Positions 24,491 through 32,255 of a DNA stretch of 42,847 bases are shown piece after piece. The notes under the pieces were generated by a model. It was not told the origin of the DNA. It worked only from the letters and a program-made list of their open reading frames with translations, and did not search any database. Within the stretch, counting starts at the first letter, position 1, and each line of letters opens with the position of its first letter. This DNA comes from Deltaproteobacteria bacterium. GTDB taxonomy: Bacteria > Desulfobacterota > Desulfobacteria > Desulfobacterales > Desulfobacteraceae. Position numbers and translations under genes: made by a program. The stretch is taken from NCBI GenBank assembly GCA_027858995.1, contig JAQIBP010000028.1, forward strand, positions 1 through 42,847, in the 5' to 3' direction.

Positions 24491-25240
24491 ATGAAAGTTG
24501 ATTTAAATGCTGATATGGGTGAAAGTTTTGGCATGTACAAACTAGGACATGACGAAGAATTTATGAAATATATTACCAGCGCAAACGTTGCTTGTGGTTT
24601 TCATGCGGGCGATTCATCTGTTATGAAAAAAACTGTGGAGCTGGCAAAAAAATTCAATGTGCAGGTTGGAGCTCATCCAGGGCTGCCGGATCTTCAGGGT
24701 TTTGGTCGTCGTGAAATGAAACTCACTGTTGAAGAGATATATGATATTGTAGTGTATCAGGTTGGCGCATTAAAGGGGTTTACGGATGCAGCAGGTTTGC
24801 AGCTTCATCATGTAAAACCGCATGGATCACTTTACGGAATGGCCCATCGAATGGAAGATGTTGCCCAGGCAATCTGTCAGGCAATTAAAGATATTGATAT
24901 GAATATGTATATCTATATAATGAAGAAAGGTGTTATCTCTTCAATAGCTGAATCAATGGGAATCAAAACTGTTTACGAGCTCTATTCAGACTTGGGATAT
25001 GATGCTGAGGGTAACCTTGTTATTACCAGAGCACATGACACCCATGATTCGCGTTCTGTAACCGACCGTGTAAAAAAAATGGTGATTGATCATAAAGTGA
25101 CAGCACTTGACGGAACAGAGATTACTATTGAGGGAGACTCTGTTTGTGTGCATTGTGATACACCGGGTGCTATCGATATTGTTAAAGCTGTTCGTTCGGT
25201 GCTGGAAGATGCGGATTGTGAAGTTACATCTCCGCTGTGA
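24491..25240 (+). CDS. pxpA: LamB/YcsF family (PxpA-like) cyclic-amide hydrolase component
   Basis: A 249-residue protein of the family whose characterised member PxpA is part of ATP-dependent 5-oxoprolinase. Family motifs: VDLNADMGESFG, NVACGFHAGD, VGAHPGLPDLQGFGRR, HHVKPHGSLY. ATG at 24491 is chosen over the GTG three bases earlier because the family starts MKVDLN. In PxpABC this subunit acts with PxpB and PxpC to open a lactam ring. Here the partners are urea-carboxylase-type domain proteins plus a biotin carrier and biotin carboxylase, so it may hydrolyse an N-carboxylated ring rather than a phosphorylated one. 5-Oxoproline remains possible as substrate. Confidence 0.85.
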   Translation: MKVDLNADMGESFGMYKLGHDEEFMKYITSANVACGFHAGDSSVMKKTVELAKKFNVQVGAHPGLPDLQGFGRREMKLTVEEIYDIVVYQVGALKGFTDAAGLQLHHVKPHGSLYGMAHRMEDVAQAICQAIKDIDMNMYIYIMKKGVISSIAESMGIKTVYELYSDLGYDAEGNLVITRAHDTHDSRSVTDRVKKMVIDHKVTALDGTEITIEGDSVCVHCDTPGAIDIVKAVRSVLEDADCEVTSPL

Positions 25241-25283
25241 TATTAAATTTAACCAAACTTGAAAAAAAGAAGGAGGTTGTCAA

Positions 25284-26270
25284 ATGAGCAATGATAAATA
25301 TGATGTCATTTTAGACACCATGGATGCGACTGAATCAAGGCTCGAGATATTGTTCAGGCAGGCTGGCGATGGATTTATTCAGGTCGAATATGGCCGTAAA
25401 CAGCGGGCTGCCTTGCAGGACTCATTTCGAATGCTGGCTATTAATGACATTATTAAAAGTAAGAGTATCAATGGTCTTATCGAAACTGTTCCCGGGATTC
25501 GTACTAATCTGCTGCATTTCGATCCTGAGATTATAAGTTATCAGGAACTGATTGAAAACGTGAAAGAGTCAGAAGACTCCATGTCAACAATCGATGATGT
25601 GGTATTGGAATCCCGCATTATTAATCTGCCTATTGCTTTTGAGGACAGTGAAACGAAAAAATCTGTTGCAAAGTATGTGGCTGAGGTTCGACAAGATGCC
25701 CCTAATGTTATCAACGGATATAATATTGAATACATGGCTATGTGTAACGGTGTATCTGTAGCTGAAGTCAAAAAAATGCTTTTGGGTACGGAGTGGTTCA
25801 ACTCAGGAGGTGGCTTTTGGCCAGGTGGAGCATTCTTGTGGCCTATGGATCCACGCTGTGCTCTTGTTGTTCCAAAATACAACCCACCACGTACCTGGAC
25901 TCCGGAAGGAGCGGTTGGTATTGGAGGCCCTTGTGTCTTTACGTATACAACACCAACAGGTGGGGGGTATCAGCTTTTTGGGCGAACCATCCCTATTTTC
26001 CAGTTTGCCTGTAAACATCCGATGTTCAAAGATGGACCATTTCTATATCGTAATGCTGATCGAGTGAGATTTCATGAAACAACAGAGAAAGAAGTCCTTG
26101 AAATTTATGGTCATGTTCATGAAAAATTTGATTATGAATATATTATTGATCAGGGGGAAATCAAAGCAAAGGACTATTTGAAATGGTATAATTCCGAAGA
26201 TATTCAAACAGGGATGAAAAAACTTAAAGAGAAACAGGCAGTAGGTGTAAAAGAGGCCCCGCTTCTATAA
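25284..26270 (+). CDS. urea-carboxylase-type carboxyltransferase subunit (AHS1/CT_C_D, PxpB-like)
   Basis: A 328-residue protein with the AHS1 (KipI/PxpB-related) domain, but about 100 residues longer than KipI/PxpB. Its core matches the carboxyltransferase domain of urea carboxylase from memory: MDPRCALVVPKYNPPRTWTP (188-207), EGAVGIGG, GGGYQLFGRT (226-235), then PFLYRNADRVRFHETTEKE. In urea carboxylase this fold moves CO2 from biotin to a urea nitrogen together with the AHS2 half, which is the next gene. An excellent AAGGAGGT ribosome-binding site suggests high expression. The roughly 100 N-terminal residues keep the KipI-like VEYG and VPGIRTNLLHFDP features. Role as half of a biotin-dependent amide carboxylase is inferred from this resemblance and from the operon. 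Confidence 0.82.
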   Translation: MSNDKYDVILDTMDATESRLEILFRQAGDGFIQVEYGRKQRAALQDSFRMLAINDIIKSKSINGLIETVPGIRTNLLHFDPEIISYQELIENVKESEDSMSTIDDVVLESRIINLPIAFEDSETKKSVAKYVAEVRQDAPNVINGYNIEYMAMCNGVSVAEVKKMLLGTEWFNSGGGFWPGGAFLWPMDPRCALVVPKYNPPRTWTPEGAVGIGGPCVFTYTTPTGGGYQLFGRTIPIFQFACKHPMFKDGPFLYRNADRVRFHETTEKEVLEIYGHVHEKFDYEYIIDQGEIKAKDYLKWYNSEDIQTGMKKLKEKQAVGVKEAPLL

Positions 26271-26309
26271 TTTTTTAGTTTTATATTGTAACATAAGGAG
26301 ATATTTCTA

Positions 26310-27293
26310 ATGCTTAAAGTAATAAATGGGGGAATCGAGACTTTGGTCGAGGATTGGCCAGGGCGACTGGGTTATCTTGGTAAAGGCATGTCTGCCTCGG
26401 GTGCTTTTGACAACGTATCTTTGGGTTTTGCGAATGTTTTGGTAGGTAACCCTTCAGGTAAAGCCGGTCTGGAAATTACAGGCGGATTCTTTGAGGCTGA
26501 ATTTAGTGATACTACTGTCATAGCTGTAACCGGCACAGATATGAAAGCATCAATCAATGGTGAACCAATTGTAATGTGGGAATCTTTGCAGGTTGAAAAA
26601 GGAGATATTATAAAATTTTTTCAGATAGGAGCTGTGGGATTTCGTTCCTATCTGGCTGTAGCAGGTGGAATTGATGTGCCTGCTTATTTAGGCAGCAAAT
26701 CAACATGTGTTTTCGGTAGTTATGGAGGTTTTAATGGTCGAAAGCTGGAAGCTGGAGATGAAATACAAATAGGTGAACCCAAGGGTAGTTTTTCCGAATT
26801 ATCCAGAAATCGCTTAAAAGAGGGCGTCGTTCCAGAGTTCACTAATGCGTGGGAATTGCGTGCTATTGTCGGACCTAATACTTCTCCTGATTATGTTTCC
26901 CAAAAAGGTATGGACTATCTTTTCAGCCATACTTCCAAAATTCAGCACACGTCCAACCGTTCAGCCTATCGACTGGAAGAGCTGCCAAATAGCTTTTTTG
27001 CCAGAACCGATGGTGGTGTGGGTGGAAGCCATCCTTCCAATATTATTGATCATGCCTATGCTATACGTGGAACATTGAATATTTGTGGTAACACCCCTAT
27101 ACTTCTGGTTGCAGACGGACCAACACTTGGGGGTTACATGTGTACATTACAGGTGATAAACGCCGATCTCTGGAAAGTCGGACAGGGTACACCTAATCGT
27201 GACACCATGAAATTCAGGCTTTCAAGCCAGGAGGAGGCTACACAGGCACGAATTAAACAAAATAAGTTGCTAAGTAAAAATTCTTTAGCTTAA
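26310..27293 (+). CDS. urea-carboxylase-type carboxyltransferase subunit (AHS2/CT_A_B, PxpC-like)
   Basis: A 327-residue AHS2-domain protein (KipA/PxpC-related). Segments recall the urea carboxylase domain: VEDWPGRLGYLGKGMSASGAFD, GNPSGKAGLEIT, YLAVAGGIDVPAYLGSKST, GGSHPSNIIDHAYA (from 238), VADGPTLGGYMC and ADLWKVGQGTP. Ordinary KipA/PxpC proteins share only part of this. It should pair with the preceding AHS1 protein to make the carboxyltransferase active site. AAGGAG lies upstream; the gap to the previous gene is 39 bases. The exact acceptor (urea, lactam, ureide) is not shown by sequence. Confidence 0.82.
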   Translation: MLKVINGGIETLVEDWPGRLGYLGKGMSASGAFDNVSLGFANVLVGNPSGKAGLEITGGFFEAEFSDTTVIAVTGTDMKASINGEPIVMWESLQVEKGDIIKFFQIGAVGFRSYLAVAGGIDVPAYLGSKSTCVFGSYGGFNGRKLEAGDEIQIGEPKGSFSELSRNRLKEGVVPEFTNAWELRAIVGPNTSPDYVSQKGMDYLFSHTSKIQHTSNRSAYRLEELPNSFFARTDGGVGGSHPSNIIDHAYAIRGTLNICGNTPILLVADGPTLGGYMCTLQVINADLWKVGQGTPNRDTMKFRLSSQEEATQARIKQNKLLSKNSLA

Positions 27294-27387
27294 AATTTAC
27301 ATTAGCAGCAAAATTTTGGTGTAACCATAATAGTTTTTTTTAATACGTTAAAAGAACAATATAGATACATTACAGGGAGAACAAAAA

Positions 27388-27612
27388 ATGGAAAAAAGTG
27401 TAAATGCAATCATGCCCGGGCTTTGTGCCAGAGTCGTGGTCAAAGAAGGTGACAAAATATCCAAGGGGCAAGAGGTGGCTGTTATCAATTGTATGAAAAC
27501 AGAAATTTCAATAACCTCTGAAAGCAGTGGGGTTGTAAAGAAGGTTCTGGCAAAGGAGTGGGATGATCTTCAAGTTGATGATCCAATGGTAATTATCGAA
27601 ACAGAGGAATAA
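27388..27612 (+). CDS. biotin carboxyl carrier protein
   Basis: A 74-residue stand-alone biotinyl domain. The accepting lysine is Lys37 in NCMKTEI, where Cys replaces the usual Ala of AMK and Thr replaces Met; MKTEI endings also occur in urea carboxylases and related enzymes. It opens with MPGLCARVVVKEGDKISKGQE. It is 94 bases after the AHS2 gene and 10 before biotin carboxylase, so it should shuttle CO2 between them. It is distinct from the carrier next to gcdA at 3547, which has the classic AMKME. Confidence 0.9.
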   Translation: MEKSVNAIMPGLCARVVVKEGDKISKGQEVAVINCMKTEISITSESSGVVKKVLAKEWDDLQVDDPMVIIETEE

Positions 27613-27622
27613 TAAAAATCAT

Positions 27623-28960
27623 ATGATATCAAAAATACTTATAGCTAATAGAGGCGAGATCGTATCCCGCATAATAAAAACCTGTAAAGAGATGAATATA
27701 TCAACAGTTGCAGTTTATTCTGAGGCTGATAAGCAAGCACCTTATCTTGAAGATGCTGATGAAACAGTATTAATTGGACCTGCAAATCCAGTTCAAAGCT
27801 ATCTGAATTTTGAAACAATCATTGATGCTGCCAGGCAAACCAATGCCGAAGCTTTGCATCCCGGATATGGGTTTCTATCTGAACGGGGAACATTTGCAGA
27901 AGCAGTACAACAAGCAGGAATTATCTGGATGGGTCCTTCTCCGCAGGTTTTAAAAGCCATTAGTTCAAAATGTTACTGCCGAAAGCTGGTTGACGAAGTA
28001 CAGGTACCCGTGATTCCAGGAACCCTTGATCTTGTTCAAAATGCAAATGATGTCATTGATTACGGTAACAATCACGTCTGGCCCGTATTTATCAAACTGG
28101 ATAAAGGTGGTGGCGGTAAGGGTATTGAAAGGGTGAATGGTGAAAATGATGCGGATGAAGTGTTCCAGCGAGCCAAAAGTATTGGGGAGATGGCGTTTGG
28201 TTCAGGTGACTGCTATATCGAAGAGATAGTTGAAAACTCCCGCCACATAGAAATTCAGTTTCTGGCAGATCAGCACGGAAATTGTGTCTGCCTTGGTGAA
28301 CGTGAATGTTCGGTTCAGCGCAGGCATCAAAAAATTATTGAGGAGGCTCCCTCTTTAGTTGTTACAAAAAATGATCGAAGTATGCTTTTTGACCGGACAG
28401 TAAAAATTGTACAGAAAATGGGTTACTATGGAGCTGGCACAATTGAATTCTTACGTTCGGAAGACGGCAATTACTATTTTATGGAAATCAATGCGCGTTT
28501 GCAGGTGGAGCATCCGGTAACTGAATACTTGACAGGTGTTGATATCGTCAAATGGCAAATATTAATTGCATCTAAAAAGACACTTGACTTCACCCAACAG
28601 ACTGTGAAGTTTGATGGTCATGCTATTGAAGCCAGAGTTTATGCAGAAGATCCTGAGACATTTATCCCGTCTCCGGGAACTATTACAGATCTGAAATTTC
28701 CAGAACAGGACCCTAAAATTCGTATCGACCATGCATTAAAAGCAAATGCTGTTGTTCCACCTTATTATGACCCTATGCTTGCCAAGGTGATTGCGTGGGA
28801 TATAGACCGCAAAAGTGCTTCAAATCGTCTTATTAAAGCATTGACCGAATTTCAAATCAAAGGTGTAAAAACAACCATACCAGTAAATCTGAAGATTTTG
28901 AAAAGTATGGAATATCAAGAGGGTAATATAGATACCAGTTTTATCGACAATTCACTATAA
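27623..28960 (+). CDS. biotin carboxylase
   Basis: A 445-residue ATP-grasp enzyme that carboxylates biotin with bicarbonate and ATP. Visible: ILIANRGEIVSRII, ALHPGYGFLSER, glycine-rich KLDKGGGGKGIERV, GERECSVQRRHQKIIEEAPS, and MEINARLQVEHPVTE with the catalytic Glu and Arg. Length is that of AccC. In this place, directly after a biotin carrier and two carboxyltransferase-domain genes, it completes a four-gene version of what urea carboxylase carries on one chain. It could also serve acetyl-CoA carboxylase, but no accA/accD is nearby. The weak ribosome-binding site suggests coupling to the carrier gene. It is the last gene of the operon; a 186-base gap without visible genes follows. Confidence 0.92.
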   Translation: MISKILIANRGEIVSRIIKTCKEMNISTVAVYSEADKQAPYLEDADETVLIGPANPVQSYLNFETIIDAARQTNAEALHPGYGFLSERGTFAEAVQQAGIIWMGPSPQVLKAISSKCYCRKLVDEVQVPVIPGTLDLVQNANDVIDYGNNHVWPVFIKLDKGGGGKGIERVNGENDADEVFQRAKSIGEMAFGSGDCYIEEIVENSRHIEIQFLADQHGNCVCLGERECSVQRRHQKIIEEAPSLVVTKNDRSMLFDRTVKIVQKMGYYGAGTIEFLRSEDGNYYFMEINARLQVEHPVTEYLTGVDIVKWQILIASKKTLDFTQQTVKFDGHAIEARVYAEDPETFIPSPGTITDLKFPEQDPKIRIDHALKANAVVPPYYDPMLAKVIAWDIDRKSASNRLIKALTEFQIKGVKTTIPVNLKILKSMEYQEGNIDTSFIDNSL

Positions 28961-29146
28961 TTGAGAAAGGAATAGTTGTGTTATATTTAGCAGCAGACTA
29001 TTCATTTTTTCAATGGAGAGCTTTTTATACTCTAACTATAGTATGAGAAATGGGTAATAAATATGTTTTTTCTAAAACATTATCAGATCATCACAATACA
29101 GCACTCCAAAGCGTGTTGAAAAATTAATTCATCAGGAGATATTAAA

Positions 29147-30454
29147 ATGTCACAATTGAGTCAAGATTTATTGAAAAGAAGAGTGAAAAATATCCCCCAG
29201 GGTCCTTTTAATACAACCCTCGCCTTTATCAAAGATGCTAAAGGTGCAAGCATGGTTGATGTGGAAGGTAAAAAGTATATAGATTTTGCAGGCGGGATTG
29301 GTGTAAACAATGTTGGGCACAGCCATCCTAAAGTAGTGAAAGCCATAAAAGATCAGGCAGACTCATTCATTCACACCTGTTTTCATGTTGCCATGTATGA
29401 ATCCTATGTTGAGCTTGCAGAAAAATTAAATGATCTGGCCCCGGGCGATTCTCAAAAAATGACCATGTTTGCAAATTCAGGTGCGGAAGCTGTTGAAAAC
29501 GCAGTCAAAGTTGCCCGTTATGCCACTAAAAGAAGCGGTATTATCTGCTTTGAAAATGCCTTTCATGGCAGAACCCAGCTTGCCATGAGCCTTACCAGCA
29601 AGGTAAAACCCTATAAATTCAATTTCGGGCCATTTGCACCGGAAATTTACAGGATGCCTTATGCATATTGTTATAGATGTCCATTTAACCTTGAGCATCC
29701 TTCCTGTGGCACAGCCTGTGCAGATTATCTTGAAGATTTTTTCATCAGCAATGTTGCTCCTGAAAACACGGCTGCAGTAATTGCTGAAACCATCCAGGGA
29801 GAGGGCGGGTTTGTAACACCTCCACCTCAATATTTTCCAAAACTTAAGAAAATTTGTGCCAAGTATGAAATACCTCTGATAATTGATGAAATCCAGACAG
29901 GTGCCGGCAGAACAGGTAAGTTTTTTGCCATAGAGCACTGGGGGATTGAACCGGATATTATTACCATGGGAAAAAGTTTTGCCGGCGGTATGCCCTTAAG
30001 TGCTGTGACCGGAAAAGCAAGTCTCATGGAAGTTCCCCATGTCGGTGGTCTTGGCGGCACTTATGGCGGTAACCCTGTTTCCTGCAAGGCTGCCCTTGCG
30101 GTTCTGGATATTTTGATTGAAGATAAACTTATAGAAACTGCTCAAAACTTAGGCGAGACCCTGTGGGAAAGATTTAAATCTCTCCAGAAAAATCATGAAA
30201 TCATCGGTGATGTCAGAGGCAAAGGTCCCATGCTGGGTCTTGAACTTGTTAAGGACAGGCACACCAAAGAACCAGCCGCAGAAAAGGCTAAAAAGCTGAC
30301 CCAGCTCTGTTATGAAAAAGGGTTGATCATTCTTTCCTGTGGAAATTATGGTAATGTTATCAGAACTCTTATGCCACTTGTTATAACAAAAGAGGAATTG
30401 GATACCGGGCTTTCAATACTTGAAGAGAGTTTTTGTGAACTGGAAAAACAATAA
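29147..30454 (+). CDS. class III aminotransferase, 4-aminobutyrate type
   Basis: A 435-residue PLP enzyme (GabT/ArgD clan). The PLP lysine is Lys276 in ITMGKSFAGGMPLSAV; IIDEIQTGAGRTGKFFA and ETIQGEGGF are present. A cysteine-rich insert (Cys175, 178, 187, 191 in YCYRCPF and PSCGTAC) is seen in many anaerobe GABA-aminotransferase-like proteins and may bind metal. It would convert an omega-amino acid to a semialdehyde. The next gene, 12 bases on, is an aldehyde:ferredoxin oxidoreductase that can oxidise such an aldehyde, a tight functional pair. Whether it belongs to the same transcript as the operon ending at 28960 is unclear, since its base composition looks more like the flanking genes. Good AGGAG site. 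Confidence 0.85.
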   Translation: MSQLSQDLLKRRVKNIPQGPFNTTLAFIKDAKGASMVDVEGKKYIDFAGGIGVNNVGHSHPKVVKAIKDQADSFIHTCFHVAMYESYVELAEKLNDLAPGDSQKMTMFANSGAEAVENAVKVARYATKRSGIICFENAFHGRTQLAMSLTSKVKPYKFNFGPFAPEIYRMPYAYCYRCPFNLEHPSCGTACADYLEDFFISNVAPENTAAVIAETIQGEGGFVTPPPQYFPKLKKICAKYEIPLIIDEIQTGAGRTGKFFAIEHWGIEPDIITMGKSFAGGMPLSAVTGKASLMEVPHVGGLGGTYGGNPVSCKAALAVLDILIEDKLIETAQNLGETLWERFKSLQKNHEIIGDVRGKGPMLGLELVKDRHTKEPAAEKAKKLTQLCYEKGLIILSCGNYGNVIRTLMPLVITKEELDTGLSILEESFCELEKQ

Positions 30455-30466
30455 AGGTCAAATTCA

Positions 30467-32221
30467 ATGAAAGGATATTTTTTTAAATTATTAAAGATTG
30501 ATGTGACCAGGAAAACCTACCATATTGAGGATATTGACCAAAGCATAATGGAGGCTGGTATAGGGGGTAAGGGTCTTGGCACACAATTATTGCTGGATAA
30601 TAATCCTCCCGGGGTTGACCCTCTGGGACCTGATAACCATCTGATCATTGCCTCGGGCCCTCTTTCCGGAAGTTCCCTGTACGGATCATCAAGGTATGGT
30701 ATATTTGCCAAATCACCTTTAACTCAAATTTATGCTGAATCTTATTCCGGGGGAAGCTTTGCAGGGCCTTTGAGTAATACCGGATTTGATGCAGTTATCA
30801 TTAAAGGCATTTCAGAAAACCCTATCTGGATTGAAATCAATTCTGATAAAGTTATTTTCCATGATGCAGAAAAAATTTGGGGCAGGGATACCTTTGAGAC
30901 AGAAAAGTATCTGAAAAAGAGGTCCAAAGGCAAGCATTCCGGGATTATGGTCATAGGGCCAGCCGGAGAAAACCTTGTCCGCTTTGCAGTTGTTAAAAAT
31001 GATAAGCACAGGGTTGCGGGCAGAACCGGGATGGGTGCAGTTTTCGGATCTAAAAGGATTAAAGGACTTGTCTGCTATGGTGATAAAAAGCGAACCTTTC
31101 ATGATCCTGAAGGCATAAAAAAATATAAAAAAGAGATGCTGGGTCGTCTGAAAAACGACAAGGTAGTTCGGGCCTACCGTAACATGGGAACTCCCATGAT
31201 GGTAGATATAATGAATAATGTGGGTGCATTTCCCACAAAATACTGGAAGCAGGGAAAGTTTGCAAAAAAAGACAATATAAATGCCTCGGCCATGGCAGAA
31301 AAACTTCTTCCCAGGCCCCATGCCTGCAAAGACTGTTTTCTTGGATGCGGAAAAAATGTAGAAGTCCAGCAGGGCAGACATAAAGGGCTTAAACTGGAAG
31401 GCCCGGAATATGAAACCATATATGCCTTTGGCGGCTTGTGCATGATAGATGAAATAGAAGAGATTGCCTATTTAAACCAACTTTGTGACACTCTTGGCAT
31501 TGATACAATTTCATCGGGAAATCTTGCAGCCTTTGCCATTGAAGCCTCAAAACAGGGAAAAATCAATGAAAAACTTGAGTATGGATCAGCCGATAATGTC
31601 ATCAGTCTGATCCAGAAAATTGTTAAAAGAGAGGGAGTTGGCAAAATACTGGCAGAAGGAATAAAATCGGCTGCCGAAGAACTTAACATGCAAGACTATG
31701 CTGTCCATGTAAAGGGAATGGAACCTGCTGGCTATGACCCGAGAATCTTAAAGGGCATGGGGCTAGCCTATGCTGTCAGTGAAAGGGGTGCCTGTCATCT
31801 GAGAACAACGTTTTACAAGGCTGAACTAAGCGGCATGATAGAACCTGACACAATTGACAATAAAGTCGAATTGTTCATTGATTTTGAAGATCGATGCACC
31901 CTGTTTGATTCATTTATACTGTGCCGTTTTTTCAGGGATTTATACCCGTGGGAAGAGCTGTCAAAGCTGTTGTATCTGACTACGGGCATTACCTTTGATC
32001 AAGACAGGCTTACATCAATTGCAGCAAAGATTAAAGATAATACCAGGCGTTTTAATCTCAGAGAAGGGTTAACGTCAAAAGATGATACCCTGCCGCCCAG
32101 GCTACTTAACCATAAGCTTGAGGGGGATAAGGGGATCACAAAAGGCGAGCTTCAAAAACTTGTATCAGATTATTATAAAATAAGGGGCTGGGATGCTAAA
32201 GGTATTCCCAAAAACAGGTAA
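30467..32221 (+). CDS. aor: aldehyde:ferredoxin oxidoreductase
   Basis: A 584-residue tungsto/molybdopterin enzyme oxidising aldehydes to acids with ferredoxin. The 4Fe-4S ligands are Cys287, Cys290, Cys294 (ACKDCFLGCGKN) and Cys486. The pterin region GGKGLGTQLL, YSGGSFAGPLSNTGFDAVII and RTGMGAVFGSKRIKG is typical. It follows the aminotransferase after 12 bases, so the natural substrate is likely a semialdehyde from omega-amino-acid transamination. AORs are broad, so a general detoxifying role is possible. No dedicated ferredoxin gene is adjacent. It converges on the kinase-family gene with only 34 bases between stops. Confidence 0.88.
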   Translation: MKGYFFKLLKIDVTRKTYHIEDIDQSIMEAGIGGKGLGTQLLLDNNPPGVDPLGPDNHLIIASGPLSGSSLYGSSRYGIFAKSPLTQIYAESYSGGSFAGPLSNTGFDAVIIKGISENPIWIEINSDKVIFHDAEKIWGRDTFETEKYLKKRSKGKHSGIMVIGPAGENLVRFAVVKNDKHRVAGRTGMGAVFGSKRIKGLVCYGDKKRTFHDPEGIKKYKKEMLGRLKNDKVVRAYRNMGTPMMVDIMNNVGAFPTKYWKQGKFAKKDNINASAMAEKLLPRPHACKDCFLGCGKNVEVQQGRHKGLKLEGPEYETIYAFGGLCMIDEIEEIAYLNQLCDTLGIDTISSGNLAAFAIEASKQGKINEKLEYGSADNVISLIQKIVKREGVGKILAEGIKSAAEELNMQDYAVHVKGMEPAGYDPRILKGMGLAYAVSERGACHLRTTFYKAELSGMIEPDTIDNKVELFIDFEDRCTLFDSFILCRFFRDLYPWEELSKLLYLTTGITFDQDRLTSIAAKIKDNTRRFNLREGLTSKDDTLPPRLLNHKLEGDKGITKGELQKLVSDYYKIRGWDAKGIPKNR

Positions 32222-32255
32222 AATATTCTCTTGTTTTTTATGACAGGATTTCAGG

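Noticed and set aside
24491-27293. Plain annotation as 5-oxoprolinase PxpABC
   Set aside because: The AHS1/AHS2 proteins look urea-carboxylase-like and are followed at once by biotin carrier and biotin carboxylase, so I treat 5-oxoproline as only one possible substrate.
27388-28960. Acetyl-CoA carboxylase accB-accC
   Set aside because: No accA/accD nearby, the carrier is a bare domain with an odd CMKT site, and the operon context points to the AHS1/AHS2 carboxyltransferase.
30812-31381. 189-codon minus-strand frame
   Set aside because: Antisense to the aldehyde:ferredoxin oxidoreductase, whose motifs cover the same bases.
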